Made by a program: the position numbers and the translations under genes. From the NCBI GenBank assembly GCA_023262245.1, contig JALRDC010000104.1, forward strand, positions 1-7,146: a DNA stretch of 7,146 nucleotides, written 5' to 3'. The stretch comes from Flavobacteriaceae bacterium (lineage in GTDB: Bacteria > Bacteroidota > Bacteroidia > Flavobacteriales > Flavobacteriaceae). Numbering within the stretch: the stretch's first letter is position 1; the number at the start of each line of letters is the position of its first letter. The notes below the pieces were generated by a model that was given only the letters and a program-made list of their open reading frames with translations, did no database searches and was not told where the DNA came from. Positions 1 through 5,100 of the stretch are shown one piece after another.

Positions 1-356
1 ACACAGTTAAAAACAAGGGTCCAAAACTCTTGATTATTGCTCAGATTCTCATCTTTGCTGGAGCACTTGGCAACATCATTGATTCCGTTTTCTATGGACT
101 AATATTCAATCATTCCAACGGTCAAATTGCTTCGTGGATGGCAGAAGTTCCATACAGTAAACTGTTTCATGGAAAAGTAGTCGATATGCTCTACTTTCCG
201 CTCATTGATACGACATGGCCAAACTGGATGCCTTTTATAGGAGGAAATCAATTACAATTTTTTCAACCGGTCTTTAATATTGCAGATACCGCAATCAGTA
301 CTGGAGTTGGAATCCTCTTAGTCTTTAGTAAGAAAGTCTTTCCAAAATCTGCTTAG
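1..356 (+). CDS. lspA: Lipoprotein signal peptidase (signal peptidase II), C-terminal part
   Basis: This inner-membrane aspartyl protease removes the signal peptide from prolipoproteins after lipidation of the +1 cysteine. The gene enters from the left edge; the reading frame is open from base 3, so the N-terminus with the first membrane helices is missing. The visible part has the family's GALGNIIDS block, then a VVDM motif whose Asp (codon 183-185) and the NIADT Asp (codon 285-287) match the catalytic aspartate pair of LspA. Hydrophobic stretches flank both blocks, and the last helix (GVGILLVF) precedes a short basic tail. About 28 residues separate the GNIIDS and VVDM motifs, and the VVDM-NIADT stretch is also long; both are longer than in E. 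coli or Pseudomonas LspA. From memory this is usual in Bacteroidota. The TAG stop overlaps the stop of the convergent HTH gene. Identification is secure; the start lies outside the window. Confidence 0.95.
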   Translation, partial: TVKNKGPKLLIIAQILIFAGALGNIIDSVFYGLIFNHSNGQIASWMAEVPYSKLFHGKVVDMLYFPLIDTTWPNWMPFIGGNQLQFFQPVFNIADTAISTGVGILLVFSKKVFPKSA

Positions 357-544
357 TCGAGACTAAACAGATCATCTACCTTACACTCAAATATTTGTGC
401 CATTTGAAGTCCTAATTCTAAAGAAGGGAAATACTTGTTGTTCTCAATAGAATTGATGGTTTGCCTGGACACTCCTAACTTCTTAGAGAGATCCTCTTGG
501 GTGACATCATACTTTGCTCTATACATCTTGATATTGTTCTTCAT
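353..544 (-). CDS. Small XRE-family helix-turn-helix transcriptional regulator
   Basis: A 63-residue protein that is almost only a Cro/C1-type HTH domain. Residues 15-37 form the classic helix-turn-helix (TQEDLSKKLGVSRQTINSIE), followed by NNKYFPSLELGLQMAQIF and a terminal VDDLF, typical of the short stand-alone regulators that bind DNA as dimers. There is no ligand-binding or protease domain. It starts 3 nt after the stop of the upstream membrane-protein gene (TAA-GAG-ATG), so the two are very probably cotranscribed and perhaps translationally coupled. Its stop overlaps the convergent lspA stop by 4 bp. By inference it binds the twin inverted repeats at 1036-1053 and 1078-1095 and represses its own operon; this is not shown by the protein sequence. 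Family assignment is firm, target and signal are unknown. Confidence 0.92.
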   Translation of the reverse strand: MKNNIKMYRAKYDVTQEDLSKKLGVSRQTINSIENNKYFPSLELGLQMAQIFECKVDDLFSLD

Positions 545-547
545 CTC

Positions 548-1033
548 TTAGTCTTTGTAGTGTTGGTGAAGTTTGTATTTGAAAATCAAATTGAACACCA
601 ATATGATTAAAAACAACTGAACAACCATTACGTGAAAATAAGTTAATTCATAAACAAAAAGCGTTGCTAATAACAATATTCCATAATTGATATAGAGCGA
701 TGTAGTCAAGCTATCCATTCGTAGTTTAGCGATGAGTTCATCTTCTATTGGTTCTCGGCTAAAGGATGCCATAAGCCCACTGATCACGATAATCAATGTC
801 AATAGCTCGTCTAATACGTTATTGTCGATCCATTGAAGGGCGTGATTTCCAATGATGTTCTCAGTAGTTTCTGTTCGTAAGATCGTATCATCACCTAAAA
901 CAGAGAACACTTTCATATTAAAGAATTCAAAAGTTGTTTCCGAAAACCAGATATAGGATCCAAAAATCAAGGTGGTATAAAAAATAATACTCGACCATTT
1001 TTTATAGGAATGAGGAAATAGTATTGTTTTCAT
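548..1033 (-). CDS. Uncharacterised four-helix membrane protein paired with the XRE regulator
   Basis: A 161-residue integral membrane protein with four predicted hydrophobic helices at about residues 12-30, 72-90, 111-128 and 133-152. A soluble loop of about 40 residues (31-71) lies between the first two. A charged segment at 91-108 (SREPIEDELIAKLRMDSL) joins helices 2 and 3. From memory, similar segments (S-K/R-E, E-D-E, L/I-R-x-x-S-L, then N-Y) recur in Bacteroidota membrane proteins encoded beside small XRE regulators. No enzymatic motif was seen, so I assign no function. The ATG at 1031-1033 lies about 14 nt after a predicted transcription start and directly abuts an inverted repeat. It is the first gene of a two-gene unit with the HTH gene. 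Possible roles include a membrane sensor that sequesters the regulator or an envelope-stress protein; both are speculative. Confidence 0.85.
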   Translation of the reverse strand: MKTILFPHSYKKWSSIIFYTTLIFGSYIWFSETTFEFFNMKVFSVLGDDTILRTETTENIIGNHALQWIDNNVLDELLTLIIVISGLMASFSREPIEDELIAKLRMDSLTTSLYINYGILLLATLFVYELTYFHVMVVQLFLIILVFNLIFKYKLHQHYKD

Positions 1034-1035
1034 AA

Positions 1036-1095
1036 TGTAAAATATTTTTTACAAATATATAAAAACAACTTACTTAATGTAAAATATTTTTGACA
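1036..1095 (-). promoter_or_regulatory. Twin inverted-repeat operators of the membrane protein/HTH operon
   Basis: Two 18-bp inverted repeats have the form TGTAAAA-TATT-TTTTACA (1036-1053, perfect 7-bp arms) and TGTAAAA-TATT-TTTGACA (1078-1095, one arm mismatch). The 21-bp blocks starting at 1033 and 1075 differ at one base. The offset is exactly 42 bp, about four turns of B-DNA, so two dimers would sit on the same face. Copy 1 covers the predicted transcription start and copy 2 the -33 region. The small XRE protein encoded in this operon is the natural candidate binder (inference). Confidence 0.7.
1052..1059 (-). promoter_or_regulatory. Predicted -7 promoter element of the membrane protein/HTH operon
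   Basis: The minus strand reads TATATTTG here, a full match to the Bacteroidota -7 consensus TAnnTTTG. The predicted start is near 1047, giving a leader of roughly 14 nt before the ATG at 1033. No clear TTG is present at the -33 position, which falls inside the second inverted repeat. The -7 element overlaps the first repeat by two bases. Confidence 0.55.
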
Positions 1096-1135
1096 TTTAA
1101 CATCAAAAACTATTTTTCATAAGCATTAAAGCCTA

Positions 1136-1693
1136 TTAAAATTTATAAATTCTATCGGGGGTAATACAGTAGTTTAGTGGAATATCGCTAGAAAAGACTT
1201 CTGCAAATTTTTCTTCAGCATCAAAAAAACTAAGGCCAATTTTTAAGACATCATCTCTACACTGGGCTAAAAATCCATCGTACATTCCTTTTCCATATCC
1301 AATACGATGTCCCTGCTGGTCAAATGCCAATAAGGGAACAAATACCACATCCATTTTCTTGGGATCGATTTCGATACCGTCTACCGGCTCAGGGATTCCC
1401 CATTTATTGACAACAAGAGAAGTAGAATCGAGTAACAAATAGTGTTTGAGTTCCGCTCCAACAACCTTGGGTACTAATACCTCTTTGTCTTTTCCTTGAA
1501 TAATAGAGAGAATGTACTCGGTGTTAATCTCGTTTTTTTGCTCGATTGGCAAAAACAAATGATAGTACTGAGCCTTCCAAATAGGAAGCTCTATGAGTCG
1601 ATTCGCAATAGCTAAACTCATCGAATCCATCTCTTGAGAGCTCAATTTAGCCCTTAAATCGCTGTAGTGTTTTCTCAGTGTTTTTTTATCCAC
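1136..1693 (-). CDS. fau: 5-formyltetrahydrofolate cyclo-ligase (5,10-methenyl-THF synthetase)
   Basis: This cytoplasmic enzyme uses ATP to convert 5-formyltetrahydrofolate to 5,10-methenyltetrahydrofolate, returning a storage or inhibitory folate to the one-carbon pool. The family signature is clear at about residues 111-132 (LLAFDQQGHRIGYGKGMYDG), containing the glycine-rich GYGKGxYD loop. An N-terminal basic segment (KKTLRKHYSDLRAKLS) is also typical. Length with the chosen start is 185 residues, normal for the family. I prefer the GTG at 1691-1693: the upstream TTG at 1715-1717 lies inside the predicted -7 element and would add eight residues (LFWYKSQK) not expected at the family N-terminus. 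Near the C-terminus SSDIPLNYC stands where I recall a His-Asp pair in many homologues. It is divergent from uvrC and followed 102 bp later by the membrane protein/HTH operon without an obvious terminator. Symbol choice varies (fau, ygfA, MTHFS). Confidence 0.92.
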   Translation of the reverse strand: MDKKTLRKHYSDLRAKLSSQEMDSMSLAIANRLIELPIWKAQYYHLFLPIEQKNEINTEYILSIIQGKDKEVLVPKVVGAELKHYLLLDSTSLVVNKWGIPEPVDGIEIDPKKMDVVFVPLLAFDQQGHRIGYGKGMYDGFLAQCRDDVLKIGLSFFDAEEKFAEVFSSDIPLNYCITPDRIYKF

Positions 1694-1714
1694 CTTTTGT
1701 GATTTATACCAAAA

Positions 1715-1747
1715 CAAAGATACAATTAATTACTACCTTCGTCACAA
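1715..1747 (-). promoter_or_regulatory. Predicted promoter of fau
   Basis: On the minus strand, TATCTTTG (complement of 1715-1722) matches TAnnTTTG, and a TTG (complement of 1745-1747) lies 22 nt upstream, within the spacing known for flavobacterial promoters. The predicted start is near 1710, giving a leader of about 17 nt to the GTG at 1693. The -33 TTG directly abuts the uvrC start codon at 1748, so this promoter is interlocked with the uvrC promoter. Confidence 0.55.
1734..1741 (+). promoter_or_regulatory. Predicted -7 element of uvrC
   Basis: TACCTTCG matches TAnnTTTG at all but one constrained base. The expected start, about 5 nt beyond the element, would fall within one or two bases of the GTG at 1748, giving a leaderless or nearly leaderless mRNA. 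No convincing -33 TTG is seen at the right distance, so the call is tentative. Confidence 0.4.
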
Positions 1748-3535
1748 GTGGAAAGTGCTTCAATTGACATACAATTAACCTCGCTTCCTTCGAGCCCAGG
1801 AGTCTATCAATTTTACGACTCAAAAGGGACCATTATCTATATTGGAAAGGCCAAAAACCTCAAAAAGCGAGTGAGTTCTTACTTTGCTAAAAAACACGAT
1901 GATGCTAAAACTAGAATCTTAGTCTCCAAGATTCAATCCATCAAACACATTGTGGTTCCCACAGAAACTGATGCCCTTTTGTTGGAAAACAATCTCATAA
2001 AGAAAAACAAGCCTCGCTATAATATACTGCTCAAGGATGACAAAACCTATCCTTGGATTTGTATTGCAAAAGAACCTTATCCAAGAGTGTTCTCCACTAG
2101 AAAACTCCTTCCTAAGAATGGAACCTATTACGGGCCCTATACCAATCCTAAAACCATAAGAGCGCTTCTTGAATTAATTCACGAACTCTATCCACTTCGA
2201 TCTTGTAACTATGATCTCTCTGCTTCCAAAATAGAGGCCAAGAACTACAAGCGATGCTTGGAATATCATATGGGGAACTGTAAAGCCCCCTGTGAAGGCC
2301 TGCAGACAGAAGCTCAATACAGTGAAGACATCAAAGCAGTTCAATCGATTTTAAAGGGAAAACTCAATAAGGCCTTAAAGCTTTTTAAACAAAAGATGCT
2401 CGAAAAATCAGATCGTATGGAATTTGAAGAAGCTCAACTGTACAAGGAAAAATTAGAGTTACTCTCAAAATATCAATCCAAACGAACTGTAGTAAATCCA
2501 AAGATTGACAATGTCGATGTCTTCAGCATCATCGCCGATCAAACCCATGCCTATGTCAATTATTTAGAAGTAGTTCAAGGAGCCATTATTCGCTCTCATA
2601 CCCTCGAGATCAAAAAGAAACTAAACGAAACACAAGAGCAGCTTTTAGAGTATGCAATCTTGGCTATCAAAGAAAAATACCCCAGTATTTCAAAAGAAAT
2701 CTATCTGCCCTTTGAAGTGTTGGTACCTAAAGGATTAAAAATCACCATTCCTAAAACAGGTGACAAAAAAAGACTCATAGAGCTCTCTCATAGAAATGCC
2801 CTCTTTTACCGAAAAGACGTCCTTACGCAGCTTCAATTAGTCAATCCAGATAAACACGTCGATCGCATCATGGCTCAGATGAAGAAAGACCTTAGGTTAA
2901 GTGAGGAACCTCGACATATCGAGTGTTTTGACAATTCCAATATTCAAGGGACCAACCCAGTGGCAGCCTGTGTGGTGTTTAAAGACGGAAAACCTTCTAA
3001 AAAGGATTACAGACATTTTAAGATTAAAACCGTTGAAGGACCAGATGATTTTGCATCCATGGAGGAAGTAGTGCTCAGGCGTTATAAACGCCTTCAAAGA
3101 GAAGGGGAGCCCCTACCCCAACTCATTGTCATCGACGGTGGTAAAGGACAGTTGTCCTCTGCTTTAAAAGCGCTTGAACAACTGGGTCTAAGAGGTAAAA
3201 TAGCTATTATTGGAATCGCTAAACGATTGGAAGAAATCTATTTTCCTGGAGATTCAATTCCGCTATATCTGGATAAAAAATCAGAGAGTTTAAAAATTGT
3301 ACAACGCCTTCGAAATGAAGCCCATCGATTTGGTATTAGCTTTCACAGAAACCTGAGAAGCAAATCAGCTTTTAATTCAGAGTTAGAGTCCATTGAAGGG
3401 ATTGGCCCAAAGACCGTTGAACAACTTCTTTCCAAATACAAATCACTTTCAAAAATAAAAGAACTTTCGGTTGAAGATCTCATACAAGAGGTGGGACCAG
3501 CCAAGGCGACGCTAATTTTTAACGCCCTACATTAG
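1748..3535 (+). CDS. uvrC: UvrABC excision nuclease subunit C
   Basis: UvrC makes both incisions in nucleotide excision repair after UvrA and UvrB mark the damage. The 595 residues show the full domain order. An N-terminal GIY-YIG nuclease has GVY at 18-20, YIG at 31-33, Arg41 and Glu80, and makes the 3' cut. A cysteine cluster (C153, C170, C178, C182) matches the four cysteines reported to hold an Fe-S cluster in E. coli UvrC. A UVR/UvrB-interaction helix pair lies near 205-240. The RNase H-like endonuclease (5' cut) has D395 (ECFDNSN), D463 (VIDGGKGQ) and H526 (NEAHRFG). Tandem helix-hairpin-helix motifs (IEGIGPKTVEQLL and EVGPAKATLI) end the protein. All catalytic residues are present. The GTG start is supported by an in-frame TAA at 1727-1729, no ATG before residue 175, and the usual distance to the GIY motif. 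Confidence 0.98.
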   Translation: MESASIDIQLTSLPSSPGVYQFYDSKGTIIYIGKAKNLKKRVSSYFAKKHDDAKTRILVSKIQSIKHIVVPTETDALLLENNLIKKNKPRYNILLKDDKTYPWICIAKEPYPRVFSTRKLLPKNGTYYGPYTNPKTIRALLELIHELYPLRSCNYDLSASKIEAKNYKRCLEYHMGNCKAPCEGLQTEAQYSEDIKAVQSILKGKLNKALKLFKQKMLEKSDRMEFEEAQLYKEKLELLSKYQSKRTVVNPKIDNVDVFSIIADQTHAYVNYLEVVQGAIIRSHTLEIKKKLNETQEQLLEYAILAIKEKYPSISKEIYLPFEVLVPKGLKITIPKTGDKKRLIELSHRNALFYRKDVLTQLQLVNPDKHVDRIMAQMKKDLRLSEEPRHIECFDNSNIQGTNPVAACVVFKDGKPSKKDYRHFKIKTVEGPDDFASMEEVVLRRYKRLQREGEPLPQLIVIDGGKGQLSSALKALEQLGLRGKIAIIGIAKRLEEIYFPGDSIPLYLDKKSESLKIVQRLRNEAHRFGISFHRNLRSKSAFNSELESIEGIGPKTVEQLLSKYKSLSKIKELSVEDLIQEVGPAKATLIFNALH

Positions 3536-3564
3536 ATCTAATTCTTAAAATTTTATTGAGATCT
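3534..3564 (+). repeat. Imperfect inverted repeat at the uvrC stop codon
   Basis: AGATCTAAT (3534-3542) can pair with ATT-G-AGATCT (3555-3564) with one bulged G, leaving a 12-nt AT-rich loop. It overlaps the last two bases of the uvrC stop. No T tract follows, so it is not a canonical terminator; it could stabilise the mRNA 3' end or be incidental. Confidence 0.4.
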
Positions 3565-3614
3565 GTTAAACTTTGCGTTAAAAATCGTTAAAAACACCCT
3601 TGGAGATCAACGCT

Positions 3615-3735
3615 CTTTATAAATTTGTCAGTGCAGGGGTGGATCCCTGTACTTAAAATAAGTTTTTCATAATTTATAAAGTTTGGTTGGTTAATGAAAA
3701 AGCTCGAGTCATGAATTCGGGCTTTTTCTTTTTTT
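3615..3735 (+). ncRNA. Candidate structured RNA or structured uvrC 3' UTR
   Basis: The region has nested complementarity that no gene explains. A perfect 11-bp outer helix joins CTTTATAAATT (3615-3625) to AATTTATAAAG (3671-3681). It encloses a GC-rich hairpin, GTGCAGGG (3631-3638) with CCCTGTAC (3645-3652), eight pairs including one G-T, with a 6-nt loop. A short ACTT/AAGT hairpin (3651-3663) overlaps it and would compete. A Rho-independent terminator follows at 3696-3735. The upstream AAACTTTG (3568-3575) is one base off TAnnTTTG and could give a transcript of about 155 nt, but it lacks a -33 element. It could equally be the 3' UTR of uvrC. It does not fold as a tRNA, and I cannot match it to a known RNA family. 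Confidence 0.35.
3696..3735 (+). terminator. Rho-independent terminator between uvrC and the M23 peptidase gene
   Basis: The arm GAAAAAGC-TCGA (3696-3707) pairs with TCGG-GCTTTTTC (3717-3728) to give a 12-bp stem with one G-T pair and a 9-nt loop. An uninterrupted run of T follows through 3735. It ends the uvrC transcript or the candidate small RNA, and sits about 38 bp before the peptidase gene. Confidence 0.85.
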
Positions 3736-3760
3736 AATCCCGATAATTGAAGGGATTTAT

Positions 3761-3768
3761 TAATTTTG
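3761..3768 (+). promoter_or_regulatory. Predicted -7 element of the M23 peptidase-pgi operon
   Basis: TAATTTTG fits TAnnTTTG exactly and ends 4 nt before the ATG at 3773, so transcription would begin at or next to the start codon. No good -33 TTG is present; that region overlaps the T tract of the preceding terminator. An inverted repeat, AATCCC (3736-3741) with GGGATT (3752-3757), lies just upstream and might bind a regulator. Confidence 0.5.
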
Positions 3769-3772
3769 CAGC

Positions 3773-5098
3773 ATGGAAGCAAGGGAACTCTTAGCTCATT
3801 TACTAAAAAGCAAAAAATTTAAACTACTCTTGACAGCATTTTCAATTGTAGTGATCAGCTCTATTATATTCGCTTCCTCTTCCGATAAAGAATCATTGGA
3901 GCTCCCAGAACTTGAAGAAACAACTACTGTTAAAGAAAAGAAAGCTAAAGACAGTATGTACTATGGCTTTAATCTCAATCTGTTCGAAGTTGTTAGAGAT
4001 ACTGTTAAGTCGGGAGATAGTTTTGGTGAATTGCTTCTTAAACACCGCGTTGGTTATCCTGAAATTCACTCGTTAACTACTAAAAAGAACAGAGCTATTT
4101 TTGACTTGAGAAAGATTCGAGTTGGAAGACCTTATACCATCTTAAAATCTAAGGACTCTATCAATAAAGCAGAGCTTTTTATCTATGAAATTGACAAGGT
4201 TAATTACGCTATTGTCGATCTGAGAGATAAGGTAAGCTTAGAGCGAAAAGAAAGAGAAATCAAATCAGTAGAACGCGAGGCTTCTGGAGTGATTACCACT
4301 TCTTTGTCTGAAGCAATTTTAGATCAGGGAATCGATTATGATGTTACTCATAATTTAGCGGCTATCTACGCTTGGACTATTGACTTTTGGAGACTCTCAA
4401 AAGGAGACAAGTTCAAAGTGATCTACGACGAGCACTATATCAATGACAACACTTATGTAGGAATGGGACCTATTAAAGCGGCTTATTTTGAACACAACGG
4501 TAAAGCCTTTTACGCCTTTAGACATCCTTCTCCAGAGAACGAAAACATCATTGAATACTTTGACGATCAGGGAGAAAATCTCAGAAGAGCCTTTTTAAGA
4601 GCTCCTGTAAATTTTAGTCGTATTTCTTCTCGTTACAATCTCAAAAGGAGAATTTCCTACTACGGAAACAAGGTGAAGCCACATAAAGGAACCGATTATG
4701 CGGCAAAGGTAGGAACCCCAATCATGGCGACAGCAAACGGAAGGGTTATTGCTGCTTCATATACAAGAGCCAATGGTAACTACGTTAAAATTAGACATAA
4801 CAATACCTATTCAACTCAATACCTTCACATGAGTAAACGCAAGGTTAAAAATGGCGATTACGTCAAACAAGGCGATGTGATTGGATGGGTAGGTATGACA
4901 GGAAACACCTCTGGGCCACATGTGTGCTATCGCTTTTGGAAAAACGGCAGACAAGTGGATCCTCTTAAGGAAAAGCTTCCCAAGGCTAAACCGCTCCCTG
5001 AACCATCTAGACTTACATATATCAATACCATTAACCCGGTTAAATCTCAATTGGATTGCATTGGATTTTTCAATGAATCCTTTGCACAATCAGAATAA
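3773..5098 (+). CDS. Membrane-anchored M23 (LytM-type) metallopeptidase with Cys at a zinc-ligand position
   Basis: A 441-residue envelope protein predicted to cleave peptidoglycan cross-links or stem peptides. A basic N-terminus is followed by one hydrophobic segment (about 16-35), either an anchor or an uncleaved signal, so the rest should be periplasmic. Residues 73-126 (DTVKSGDSFGELLLKH...VGRPYTIL) resemble the LysM/OapA-like domain of MepM-type peptidases. The M23 domain spans about 295-398. It has HKGTD (H304, D308), YLHMSK (H352) and GPHVCYRF (H383, C385). In LytM and lysostaphin the last motif is H-x-H and its second His binds zinc; here that position is Cys. The other expected residues are present, so activity is plausible with a His/Asp/Cys site. 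A 40-residue tail follows. The gene ends 2 nt before pgi, implying cotranscription. Family call firm, substrate unknown. Confidence 0.93.
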   Translation: MEARELLAHLLKSKKFKLLLTAFSIVVISSIIFASSSDKESLELPELEETTTVKEKKAKDSMYYGFNLNLFEVVRDTVKSGDSFGELLLKHRVGYPEIHSLTTKKNRAIFDLRKIRVGRPYTILKSKDSINKAELFIYEIDKVNYAIVDLRDKVSLERKEREIKSVEREASGVITTSLSEAILDQGIDYDVTHNLAAIYAWTIDFWRLSKGDKFKVIYDEHYINDNTYVGMGPIKAAYFEHNGKAFYAFRHPSPENENIIEYFDDQGENLRRAFLRAPVNFSRISSRYNLKRRISYYGNKVKPHKGTDYAAKVGTPIMATANGRVIAASYTRANGNYVKIRHNNTYSTQYLHMSKRKVKNGDYVKQGDVIGWVGMTGNTSGPHVCYRFWKNGRQVDPLKEKLPKAKPLPEPSRLTYINTINPVKSQLDCIGFFNESFAQSE

Positions 5099-5100
5099 TT

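Noticed and set aside
1715..1717. TTG as the start codon of fau
   Set aside because: It lies within the predicted -7 promoter element and adds residues not expected at the family's N-terminus; GTG at 1691-1693 fits better.
2897..3097. Minus-strand open frame inside uvrC
   Set aside because: It is fully antisense to the conserved catalytic core of UvrC and has no domain or promoter of its own.
3534..3564. Terminator directly after uvrC
   Set aside because: The inverted repeat has no following T tract; the strong terminator is 160 bp further on.
3631..3652. Possible tRNA T-arm or tRNA remnant in the GC-rich hairpin
   Set aside because: The loop lacks the TTCRA core, the stem/loop sizes do not fit a T-arm, and no acceptor, D or anticodon arm can be built around it.
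3588..3782. Minus-strand open frame of 64 codons in the uvrC-M23 gap
   Set aside because: It runs through the terminator, the palindromic hairpins and the predicted peptidase promoter, and its product shows no recognisable domain; symmetry of the hairpins explains the lack of stops.
4811..5089. Minus-strand open frame inside the M23 peptidase gene
   Set aside because: Antisense to the conserved M23 motifs; the product is low-complexity mirror coding with no family features.
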